From: Lentinula raphanica
Taxonomy: Eukaryota; Basidiomycota; Agaricomycetes; Agaricales; Omphalotaceae
Reading direction: 5' to 3'
DNA: 64,000 nt
Assembly (NCBI GenBank): GCA_027919835.1
Contig: JANVFP010000002.1
Span: 186,001 to 250,000, forward strand
The notes under the pieces: model-generated
What the model was told of the DNA's origin: nothing
Seen by the model: the letters and a program-made list of their open reading frames with translations, nothing else
Database searches by the model: none
Part shown: positions 1 through 9,304 of the stretch, in pieces
Numbering within the stretch: position 1 is the stretch's first letter
How the letters are laid out: every line of letters begins with the position of its first letter
Translations under genes and position numbers: made by a program

Positions 1-209
1 ACATCAGCTCGCTTGATTCCTCGATTCTTGCTCTCTCTCTCTCTTAGACTCTCATCTTCACAACTCACACCTCATAAGGAAGCTGCCTCATAAGGAAACT
101 GGTCTTCGCCAACACAAGTCCCTGTACGCCGGATCGAACAAAGAAGCTGAAAATTGCTGATCAGAATTGACATATTTTGTCACCAAAACTCACCACTACC
201 TTACCACCC
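1..209 (+). repeat. 5' flank shared with the paralogous gene at 3913 (direct repeat)
   Basis: This stretch upstream of the decayed copy closely matches 3736-3912, the flank of the gene at 3913. Both begin with a catcagctcgcttgattcc block, followed by CT-rich sequence, a cttcacaact block, an aaggaagctg block and a cgccggatcgaac block, and both end just before the start codon. It is a promoter/5'UTR that was duplicated with the gene. Small indels separate the copies. Confidence 0.75.
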
Positions 210-1410
210 ATGATTCTTCCTCCGTATCATCATTCTCGCGTTCTTATTCACTCTCGGGGTCGCTTCTATCGCTGTCGCTGCGCCCTTCCCACATGCCATG
301 ACTCATGGGGAGTCGCCTGAGGACAATAGCGGAGCCCTTGTTTACGAGCGTGCCACATTCGCCGAATGTTCTCTGGATCCCGGCACTCTTCCCGGCACTC
401 TTCCCAACACTCCGAGTGATGGCCCAGGATGGCCCGGGCCTTTGGGCAGAGGTGTGTACATTCGGTTGATTCAATCTCTACGGGATTATGACTGTCTTGG
501 GTTTCTTGCATCATAGAACGTTTCCCTGAATCTACTTCACTGCAATCCTGCTGTCGATGGTGGATGTCCACCTGGACAGTCTCAACCCGTCCCTCGTCTG
601 GTTATCGTCGAAGGTTGTGCAGACGCTGCTCAACGCCAAAAAGTCACGGATCCCATGAAGGCTGCTAGTTTTCCTCATCCTCTGTCTTTGTTGGCAGTCA
701 GACCATCAATGGGCATACCATCCTAGCAGAGATGTCTGAACGTGGCCTGAAGCTATCCTCACGGAGCGTATATGGAACCTTCAAGTCCATAGATCCTGCT
801 CAGTCAGCCTTCAATCAGACTAGGAGTGGCAAACTGTGCATGGACACACACACACAGGCTGACAGGGTTGGTATATCCTGATTTCGGTAGAGTCTTCTCG
901 AGTCCAAGATTCTGGAAGAGTTGTTTACTCTTTATCCTGTATCGAAACCCTTCACGACGTTGACGCGGACCGAATATTTTCACATATGCTCTTACACAAA
1001 CGATATCGAGAGCTCTCGGGACGTGAGAGGATTGCAACTCACACCTGAAATGTTTCACTGCATGCGCGAAGCCATACTTTTCTTTCGACATACTCGATGC
1101 AGCATCCAGTGGAGTATTTCGTGAATCAAGATATCCGTGGCTTCACTACAGCTGAGGCCAAAGCGTTGAACCTCATGCCTTCTATTCTTGGTCATGATTG
1201 GGATGCTGGAGCGAAAGCAGATCAGAATCAGATCATCGGAAATGATCTTTTGGCACCAGAAGTGGGAGGCAGCCAGAGGGTTTTGTCGATCTTGACAACC
1301 ACAGGTGGCAGAAAAGTTGGACGAGCTTATGGATTCTGCTTTCAAAACGTGCTGTAGGTCAAGGAGACGTCATCGTGGTCCTTTTCAAACGCGAAAATAC
1401 TTCCTAGTCT
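210..1410 (+). pseudogene. decayed copy of the secreted paralogue family
   Basis: The ATG at 210 opens like the gene at 3913 (ATG-ATT-CTT-CCT), but about 2 bases are missing just after it, so the signal-peptide region is read out of frame. Downstream, the family frame returns (VASIAVAAPFPHAMTHGES), followed by the usual intron donor after a GGGCAGAG block near 452 and an acceptor near 516. The exon 2 region keeps scraps of the family domain: HTILAEMSERG near 717, SGKLCMDT near 830 and VNQDIRGFTTAEAKA near 1120-1165. These lie in different frames separated by indels and stops. The end (acttcctagtctttga near 1397) matches the stop region of the gene at 6412. I read it as a pseudogene; a transcribed relic is possible. 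Confidence 0.75.
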
Positions 1411-1824
1411 TTGATTCTCGATGCCACTACCGTTCCCGGTGCCAAGTGTCGCCTTCAATAACAGTACCTCACATCTTGCTTCAACTTTTTTAAACCCCTG
1501 TATACCTCTTTGCATCAGGCAGGTTCTTCTCCGACACCGGGGTACGTTGATATGTGCAATGTATACTAATGTGCATTGTACCAGGCAGTACATAGCCTAC
1601 CGTCGTGATGAATCCACAATGTTGTCAACCCTTCATCCACATCAGCACGAGCTCCGACAATTGATCGACTCGAAGTTCAAGTTGAGGCTTTTAAATTTTC
1701 ATTCCCTCTTTTTCTCCTACCTTCACCACTGTTACCTTTTCTCAAAACGAAGCTGGTCTTCATTCGTCAAGTCGCTGGTCGTCTTATCGAATTCTTCACG
1801 AAATTTACGCACATACCACCAACA
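1411..1824. promoter_or_regulatory. upstream region of the secreted gene at 1825, shared in inverted orientation with the gene at 6412-8147
   Basis: No coding sequence is supported here. The last 150 or so bases (about 1670-1824) match the reverse complement of 8148-8320: a gttgaggcttttaaa block, a CT-rich tract, a gaagctggtcttc block, a tcaagtcgctggtc block and a cttatcgaattcttcacgaaa block directly before the start codon. The block near 1555-1625 (tgtgcaatg ... catagccta) has a looser relative near 3630. These are the probable core promoter and 5'UTR of the family. Confidence 0.55.
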
Positions 1825-3107
1825 ATGCTCCCTAATCATTTCCTCGCTTTTCTATCCACTATCGGAGTCGCTCTGACCGCTGTTGCTGCGCCCTTACCAC
1901 ATGCCACGACTCATGGAGAGTCGGCTCAGGATGATAGTGGACTTGAAGCCCCGCAAGCTCTTGTCAACGTGTACGAGCATGCCACATCCACCGATTCTTT
2001 GGATCCTAGCACTCTTCCCAGTGCTCTTCCTAACGCTCTTTCTGGCGCTCTTTCCGGCGCTCTTCCTAGCGCTCCTCCCCGCACTCCTCTCAGCACTCCG
2101 AACGATGGCCTTTGGGCAGAGGTGTGTAGATATTCACTCGAGTTTTTTCGGAAGTTCTGAGTATGTTGCTTTTTTAGAACGCTTCCCTGAGTCCACTTCG
2201 CTGCGATCCTTCTGTCGAGAGTGGATGTCCTCCTGAACCATCTGCACGCGTCGCTCGTCCGGTCATTGTCGAAGCCCGTACAGAAGATCCTAAAGGCAAA
2301 GGAGTCATGAAATCCACTGATGCTGCTAGTGGTTCTAGTCCTCTGGTCGTTGTCGGCAGTCATCAACCCAACGGGTATACCATCCTGAGAGAGTTATCTG
2401 AACGTGGCCAGAGGCTAGATCCAGAAAATGTGTACCAAACATTAAAATCCAAAGATCCCGCACGATGGGAGGAAGACTTAAACTCCAGGACTCTGGCGAT
2501 CTTCAAACAGACTGTTTCCGGCGCATTGTATATGGACACAGACAGACTGTTAGGGGTGTCGCAACCTGAATTCGACAGAGTCGACCTCGAGTCCATGCTT
2601 CTGAAAGACTTGTTCATATCTGTCGATTTGCGTCCCCGTCAACGTATACACTACCCGACCCTCACGAAGAACGGACACGAACTTCTTCGAGAATTGCGTA
2701 CTTATGCCGAGGACACTCTCGCTGGCAGGAACACTCACGACTATGAGGAACGATGGCAGGATTTCAGGCGCACACACAGCGGACGATTGCTTCAGACCCT
2801 ACATGAAGCTATTAAATCTGCCCTCCCTGCATATTCAGTACCTCAAAAGTCGGAGTATCCCATAAAAGACTTGGAGCTTCTGGTGGATCTGGATCTCCGT
2901 GGGCTCACTGATGATGTGGATAGAGCATCGGCATGCATGCACGCGGTCCTAGGCGACAATTGGAACGTCAAGAAGAGGGCATGCGCTGCATCCAGGAACT
3001 ATATCATTCCGGACTGGAGGTTGAACAAATTCCATCGGCTTCGTGATTCTGTATCACCACCAGTGGCCGAGGAGATGAAGAAGATGTTGCGATTTTGTCG
3101 TCGTTGA
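1825..3107 (+). CDS. secreted protein of unknown function (array family, copy B)
   Basis: Two exons, 1825-2121 and 2178-3107, with a 56-base intron, give a protein of about 408 residues. The N-terminus MLPNHFLAFLSTIGVALTAV is a clear signal peptide ending in AVAAP, so secretion is expected. Residues about 55-95 form a low-complexity segment rich in LPSALP/LSGALS steps, ending at the conserved GLWAE next to the donor. Exon 2 opens with two cysteines (CDPSVESGCPP) and a KGKGVM ... SPLVVVGS linker. The remaining 240 or so residues form the family domain, including SGALYMDTDRLLG, LTKNGHELLRELRTY, SGRLLQTLHEAI and a weaker VDLDLRGLT ... DNWN version of the C-terminal motif. I recognise no known domain. 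The neighbours are paralogues. The start is supported by perfect agreement with the gene at 8147. Confidence 0.8.
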
Positions 3108-3912
3108 ACGTTCGAACACCGATGAGTTTCCATCATCGTAATCCACTTAGTGATACCTCTCCACACGCCGAAACACTTCCTAGCCTTTGATCCTCGAGAT
3201 TGCCTCCAGCCGGCGTTGAGTTTCACTTCTCTTCATCGCTCAACTTCGTCTTTCTAGTGGTCCCTTTGTCCTGGACTACTTAGGATGTGTTTCGAGTTAC
3301 GGGTAGCTCCTGATAGTGATATGTTCTTGTCGCTATCGAGGATGAGGATGGTGGTGGACTTGCGGTGACTCGGTGTTTAGCTATGTCTAGTACGAAGTGC
3401 GCAGCTTTGGGGATCCAGGAGTCTCTCGTTTTTCGGACGTGGTTCAGCATTCACTTTTACATTCATTCAATCTTCTTACCTACTATTAAATACTATGTAC
3501 CTGGTAACGTGGAATTCCATGTTATCAGTTGCTGTTGTGTGTCTAGAGGTCGACGTGAGGGCAGGTGAGGCCTTGAGGGCCTGATATTGTTAGAATTTGT
3601 AAAATCTTCGCAACCGTGAGTCTTTTTATGTGCAATGCGCATAGCCTACGAACTTATCCGAATCGTCACCTATCGTCACGGACTCACAATGTTCATGTCG
3701 CCAATCCATCATGAATCCGCATCAGTATCGCATAGCATCAGCTCGCTTGATTCCTCGATTCTTACTCTCTCTTAGACTCTCACCTTCACAACTTAGTACA
3801 CCTCACAAGGAAGCTGGTCTTCTCTAACACCAAGTCCCTATTCGCCGGATCGAACGAACAACCTGAAAACTACTGATTTGAATGACAATTTTGTCCCAAA
3901 AACTCACCACCA
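3108..3912. promoter_or_regulatory. 3' flank of copy B and promoter of copy C
   Basis: No supported gene. The first 80 bases still resemble the coding 3' end of the gene at 6412 (gaaacacttcctagcctttga near 3170), so copy B stops earlier than its relative. From 3736 to 3912 the sequence is the duplicated flank also found at 2-209. Confidence 0.5.
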
Positions 3913-5242
3913 ATGATGCTTCCGCAATACCATCGTTTCCTCGCGTTTTTACTCACTCTTGGAGTCGCTTCGACCGCTGTCGCTGCGCCCTTACGGTTTC
4001 ACACCGTCGGTAGAGCCCCACGAGCTCTTATCAACACAGACGAGCGCCGTGCCACGTCCGACGCTGAATGTCACTTAGATCCTTGGAATTTTGCTGACAT
4101 TGTCAGCGATGCCCCAACTTGGGCAGAGGTGGGTCGATATCTTTTGATTCAGTCTTTCCGGAAGTTTCTGATTGCTTTGGTTTTGGCTTTGTTGTATATC
4201 ATAGAAAATCTGCTCTCGGATTCCACTTTGTTACAGCTATGCTCTTGATAGTAGGCGCTCTGATTCTCCTGGACCGTCAGGGGAGGCATCCGTGACCGCT
4301 CATCCGGTGATCATTGAAGCGCGTTCAGATGCTGGCCAAAGCAAAGTCACGCATCCTGGCACTGCTACACCTCCTACTCATCCTGGTCCTCCTGGTCCTC
4401 CTAGTCCTCCAATCGTTGACGGCAGTCATCCACCTAACGGACATTCGCATCCCACAACTCAGGTTTCTAGTCCTCCCAGTCCTCCTGTCGTTGACGGCAG
4501 CCATCCCCTCTCCTCACACGCCATCCTCAACATCCTCTCCTCCCGTAATCAAGCACCCACCCCCGAAACTGTACACGACCTCTTCAAATCCTCCTCTCTC
4601 TTCTGGGATCGAGACATCGCCAGATCACAGCTGAACCTGACGAGGTTCATTGATATGACCGAGAACGGGAAGTTGTATAACGATACCGCGAAGCTGATAA
4701 ACCAAACAGATCCTGGGTTTGATCAGGTCGAGCTTGAGGCTAAGGTCCTGTTGGACTTGTTTCTAGCTCATAATTCTCTTGAAGGTCGTTCTAGAGCCTA
4801 CTGGTCCCTGACAAAGAACGCATACACCACGCTTACGGAGTTGCGCACATACGAGCACGACACTCGAACCTCCCACGATTGGACCGAATTCGAAACCACC
4901 CGAAGCGGACGATTGTTCCAAGCGATATATGTCGCTGTACACGCCCTCAAACCAAATTACCGTACATATGATCTCCAGTTCTACATCAATCAGGACATCC
5001 GCGGGCTGACCGATACGGTGGACAAGGCATCCGATGTCATGCGTCGGGTGTTCAACAAGGATTGGGATGTGGAGACGCGGAAGTTTGTACCTCGGTTGAA
5101 GAAGGGGCGTTTGAGAGCAAAGTGGAAGATTGGTAAGGAATTTCTGATGGCTGGACCGTCGAGGGTGTTCAGGAAGGCGAAGAACATGTATAAGAGTGGG
5201 TTTAGTGTCGAAGAGTGGTATTCGGTGTCGTCGAACGATTAG
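3913..5242 (+). CDS. secreted protein of unknown function (array family, copy C)
   Basis: Two exons, 3913-4128 and 4205-5242, separated by a 76-base intron at the family position after TWAE, give about 417 residues. The signal peptide (MMLPQYHRFLAFLLTLGVAS) ends in AVAAP. This copy lacks the Ala/Leu/Pro repeat of its relatives and has only about 45 residues between signal peptide and intron. The exon 2 linker instead carries a proline-rich duplicated unit (PPSPPIVDGSHP and PPSPPVVDGSHP). It also lacks the GCPP cysteine motif of copies B and E. The C-terminal domain keeps NGKLYNDTAKL, LTKNAYTTLTELRTYE, SGRLFQAIYVAV and INQDIRGLTDTVDKASDVM ... KDWD, then a basic tail. Two adjacent ATGs (3913 and 3916) are possible starts. 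Function unknown. Confidence 0.8.
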
Positions 5243-5690
5243 GTGTGATATGTATATTCTCGACTCTCTCTCCACTTAGCAACCATTGCCTCGTCCCAGA
5301 GTCTCTGACACGAAAACCAACTTTCCGGTCTTTGACCTCTCTTTCGAGGAAATCAATCGCCTCCAGCCGAACCCCTCCCCAGCCCTGAACCCTCCCCTCC
5401 CCTCCTCCTTGAGCCAGTCAGTCTCTGTACTGTCCTCATCAACCATCAACCTAATTCTTTCCTCCAACCCACCTACATACCTGCGTAGCCACCTATCGGA
5501 CAATCAGAGAAGCGAAAAAAACCTCTCCCGCCTGCACAAAAGTTCAAACGAAAAGCGAAGAACCTTGTCCAACTTTCTCTCCTTGCCTCCAAATCCTTTC
5601 TTTCCCTCTGTTCACCGAAGGAAGGTTCGAATGGTTGATTTATAGTCATGTACTTGCGCCTTATATTATATCTATATGGCAAAATGTCCA
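5243..5690. other. intergenic, no gene seen
   Basis: Sequence between copy C and the relic copy D. It is CT-rich and can be read as open frames in several directions, but none has family support or codon character. Probable 3'UTRs and spacer. Confidence 0.5.
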
Positions 5691-6010
5691 CTATCAATAG
5701 AATAACTTGAGTAGCAAAGTGGACTCGCATTCGGTGCTCGTCAGTGTTCACAATAGAGGCTTGTGTGGCTCTACCAGCAGTGGTATGTTGTACTAAGGGT
5801 GCAGCGACAGCGGTCAAAGCGACCCCAACAGTGTAAGAATGGAAATGAGAATGATATTGACTCCGGAGGAACTTGGAAGTATTATCGAAGGTAAGAATGC
5901 CAAATCTCATAGTTTTCAGCTTCTTCGTTCGATCGGGCGACGGGCGACTTGATGTTGGAGAAGAGTGAAGATCGGAGAGGACTAGGTTCTTGTGCAAGTT
6001 GTGATTCATT
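5691..6010 (-). pseudogene. truncated relic of the secreted family (copy D)
   Basis: Read on the minus strand, about 5850-5700 encodes VGVALTAVAAPLVQHTT and then ASIVNTDEHR, matching the signal-peptide end and following residues of copy C. The sequence just upstream (about 5860-6000) keeps pieces of the family flank (gatcgaacgaagaagctgaaaact). The matching stops near 5695, before the intron and the whole C-terminal domain, so only a 5' fragment remains. The start region is altered. Confidence 0.65.
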
Positions 6011-6411
6011 CCAAATTCTGATAGCATTGGCAGGCCCTGTCGAGCTGCTACTCTAAAAAAAATACAACTAATGACATGATACTACACGTTAGGCGTAGGT
6101 ACATAGTAAATAGTAGGTAGAAAAAAATTGGACGAGTGTTAAAGTAGTGTTAAAGACCACGTCCGATATCTGAAAGGCACCTCCCCCAAAGCTGCGTGCA
6201 TTGTACTCGACACAGCATAGCTCACAGAGTCACCGCCATTGCTCCACCATCCTCATCCTCGATAACGACGAGACCAAGTCACTATCAGGAGCTAGCTGTA
6301 GATCGCGACCTAGTCCAAGATAAAGGGACTATCCAAACGAGGAAGATTCAAGAGATGGAGAAGAGCGCGGCAGTGGGCAGTGAGCGCTGGGGACGGTAGA
6401 GGCATCGTGGA
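6011..6411. other. intergenic, no gene seen
   Basis: AT-rich spacer followed by a block near 6195-6300 (cattgta ... catagctca) that loosely resembles the distal flanks near 1575 and 3630, again suggesting duplicated material. No coding support. Confidence 0.4.
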
Positions 6412-8147
6412 TCAAAGACTAGGAAGTGTTTCCGTGTTTGGGAAGGCATGACCAGGTGGACCACGACGATGATGTCTCCGAGACCCTGACTTTTGGCACG
6501 CTTTGAAAGTCTCGTCCCTAATATTCCTCAGCACTTCCTGCACCGGCGGTATACAAGACATATAGAGACTTAAGCTGGAGGGAGAGTCCCACTTCTGGCG
6601 CAAGATCCTTTTCGATCTGGTTCTGCTCTGTTTCCGCTCGGGATCCCAATCCTCGTTCAGAATCTGAGGCATGATGTCGTATGCTTTGGCCTCAGGTGTA
6701 GTGAGGCCATGGATATCTTGATCGACTATATACTCGAGATGTCTGATCCAGTAATTTGGGCGAGCGGAGGCTATAGCTTTGCGCATGCGGAAAAGTAATC
6801 GTCCGCTAACTGTTATGCCAAATTGGATCTGATTCTGAGAGTTCTTGATATCTGCTTCGTAGGAGCGTGATTCTGTGAGAATGGCATATGCATTCCACGT
6901 TATGACCTTGAAGGGTGAGGGTGATTCAGGGCGAAGAGTGGATGCCTTGAACAACTCTTCCAAAATCAGGGATTCGAGAAAGGCTCTGTCAACGTGAGGA
7001 TATTCGTTCCCTATCAGCTCGTCTGTGTCCATGTACATTTTGCCACTCCTAGTCTTCTTGAAGTCTGCGAGAGTCTTGGAACCTTCTTCGTCTTCCTTCC
7101 ATCGTGTAGGATCCATGGATTTCAGGAGATCGTGCACATTCCCTGGGTTGAGCGTCTGGCCAGACAAGTACTTTAGAATGGTACGCCCGTAATTGCCGGC
7201 CACAACTGGAGGACTAGGAACACCAGCAGGATGGGAGGAATCCATGACTTCTTTGCCTTTACCAGCACCTGTGACCGTATGCCGATTAAGTAACGGTGCT
7301 GCAGGGCCGTCAGCAACTGTACTGCCGTCAACGACTATAGGACTAGGACCACCAGCAGGATGAGGGGCATCCATGACTCCTTTGCCTTTACCAGCACCTG
7401 TGACAGTATGCCAATCAAGTAACGGTGCTGCAGGGTCGTCAGGAACTGTACTGCCGTCAACGACTATAGGACTAGGACCACCAGCAGGATGAGGGGTATC
7501 CATGACTCCTTTGCCTTTATCATCTGTACGGGCTTCAACAATGACCGGACGAGCGACGAGTACAGACGGCCCAGGAGGACATCCACTATTGACAGAAGGA
7601 TCACAGTCAAGTGGACTCGGTGAGATGTTCTATGATACACAAGAAACCAAGACAGTCAAAACTCCCGGAAAACCACATCAAACAAACTAGTACACACCTC
7701 TGCCCAGAGGCCATCGTGAGGAGTACCGGAAAGAGCGCCAGGAAGAGCACCGGAAACAGAAAGAGCATCTGAAAGAGCGCCAGGAAGAGCGCTGGGAAGA
7801 GCGCTGGGAAGAGCGCTGGGAAGAGTGGGAGCACCGGAAAGAGCACCGGAAACAGAAAGAGCACCGGAAACGGGAAGAGCGCTGGAAAGAGCACCAGGAA
7901 GAGCGTTGGGAAGAGCAACGGAAACAGAAAGAGCACCGGGAAGAGCACCGGGAAGAACGCTAGGATCCAAAGAACCTCCTTCGGCGGACGTGGCACGCTC
8001 GTACGCACTCACAAGAGCTCGCGGGGCTCCACCATCATCCTGAGCCTTGAACTCCCCATGAGTCGTGGCCTGTGGAAAGGGCGCAGCGACAGCGGTCAAG
8101 GCGACTCCGGTAGTGGATAGAAAAGCGAGGAAATGATTAGGGAGCAT
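6412..8147 (-). CDS. secreted protein with expanded repeats, unknown function (array family, copy E)
   Basis: Exon 1 is 7698-8147 and exon 2 is 6412-7629, with a 68-base intron after GLWAE, giving about 555 residues. This is the longest copy. The signal peptide (MLPNHFLAFLSTTGVALTAV, then AAP) is almost identical to that of the gene at 1825. Residues about 55-140 are a long run of short Ala/Leu/Pro/Ser steps (ALPGALP, LSVSGAL) encoded by a minisatellite. Exon 2 begins with CDPSVNSGCPP, then carries two full 43-residue repeats and part of a third (HPAGGPSPIVVDGS ... GAGKGKGV) at 7503-7200. The C-terminal domain has SGKMYMDTDELIG, SGRLLFRMRKAI and VDQDIHGLTTPEAKAYDIM ... EDWD, then a basic tail. 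No known domain is recognised. Confidence 0.8.
7200..7503 (-). repeat. 129-bp in-frame tandem repeat inside copy E
   Basis: Units start at 7503, 7374 and 7245 on the minus strand. The first two are complete and nearly identical; the third is partial and leads into the conserved domain. Each encodes 43 residues built as MD-x-PHPAGGPSPIVVDGS, then HTVTGAGKGK. The paralogues at 1825 and 3913 have one or two shorter versions of the PSPxVVDGS piece. Confidence 0.9.
7725..7965 (-). repeat. minisatellite coding for an Ala/Leu/Pro linker in copy E
   Basis: Degenerate repeats of roughly 12-15 bases (plus strand: ggaagagcgctggg, gaaagagcaccgg) encode ALPGALP/ALSVSGAL steps. The copy at 1825 has a much shorter version (about 2005-2095) and the copy at 3913 has none, so the array has expanded or contracted between paralogues. 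Confidence 0.85.
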
Positions 8148-9304
8148 TGTTTGGTGATATATACGTAACTTTCGTGAAGAATTCGATAAGACGACGTCGG
8201 ACCAGCGACTTGATGAAGACCAGCTTCGGTTTTGAGCGAAAGTGACGGTGGTGATTCGTGAAGGTAAGAAAGGAAGGAGGGAAAGAAAATTTTAAAAGCC
8301 TCAACTTTGAGTTGGTCGTCGGAGTTTCGCATGCGATGCTGATGATGTGGATGATGGGTTGAAGTTCCCAACATTGTGCCACATATAATAGAAAGACAGA
8401 TGGGGATGAGCAACATGGGAGAACACCAACGTCCACACTCCAAAGCGTCCCGGATTGACCAACCGACCAACCGACCAAACGCCTACCGTGACATAGCAGT
8501 GGACACGGTCGTCCCCATTGAACCCGTAGCCATAACCTAGCGTTCTGTCAATACGGTTATGATCAAGGGCAAATGGCACGGTGGGCTTACTTACGTGCAC
8601 CGTGCAGCGTTCACAGAGTGAAACGAGATTGTGTTGAATAAGACGAGTTGAGAAGATATCGGATGTGAAAACACAGAAAAAGAGAGAATTCGTGTTTTTA
8701 TTCTGTGTTTTTAATAACTGCTTGGGTAAGTTGATCGAGAAGGTGGTGGATATAGTACAACATGTTACATAGAGTTCGGAATGAGAGATAATGAGAGAGA
8801 AAACGAGAACGAGGAAATAAAACGAAAGATGAGAGAGATATGACCAATGGGAAAACAAGAAATGGGAGGTAGAGATGAGAGATGAGAGATCGAGACAGAT
8901 GGAAAGATTGAGATACCAGTGAAGAAGATGAAGATGAAGATGAAGATGAAGGAAAATCAGCAACAGCCTAAACAAATGGCGAAAACCTGACAGGGGCACG
9001 ACCTAGATAACAAGTCGACCTGAGTCTGTGCTAGATATACAGAAGCAGAAGCAGAACACCAACGTCCAAAACGTCCACCGTCCATAGCACCCATAGTCCC
9101 GATAACCAACAGCGATCCCCTGAGATCCCAAACGACGGCCTGACAGCCTAAACAACCACGGGTAAAACTCCTCGTCGCCATACCCGGGGAACCTGGCAAC
9201 ATACGACATACAACACCGGCTCTGTCCGTACGCCCACAACGACCCGATAAGTCCGTCCCAGTTTATCTCCTACCCGAAACCCCGATCGTTCTCCTCGCTC
9301 ATAC
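8148..9304. promoter_or_regulatory. upstream region of copy E, then spacer with a GAAGAT microsatellite
   Basis: 8148-8320 is the inverted copy of the flank at 1670-1824 and should contain the promoter and 5'UTR of the gene ending at 6412. The rest up to 9304 shows no supportable gene; the open frames here lack start, splice or family evidence. A short GAAGAT run lies at about 8923-8951. The 3' end of the AMPK beta gene faces this region. Confidence 0.5.

Noticed and set aside
7607..8008. Minus-strand frame encoding a very hydrophobic FPVLF/LFPALF repeat chain
   Set aside because: It is an alternate frame of the minisatellite in exon 1 of copy E. The correct frame has the signal peptide and splices to exon 2.
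7825..8043. Plus-strand ERAPGRA-type repeat frame
   Set aside because: Antisense shadow of the same minisatellite; no independent start or family support.
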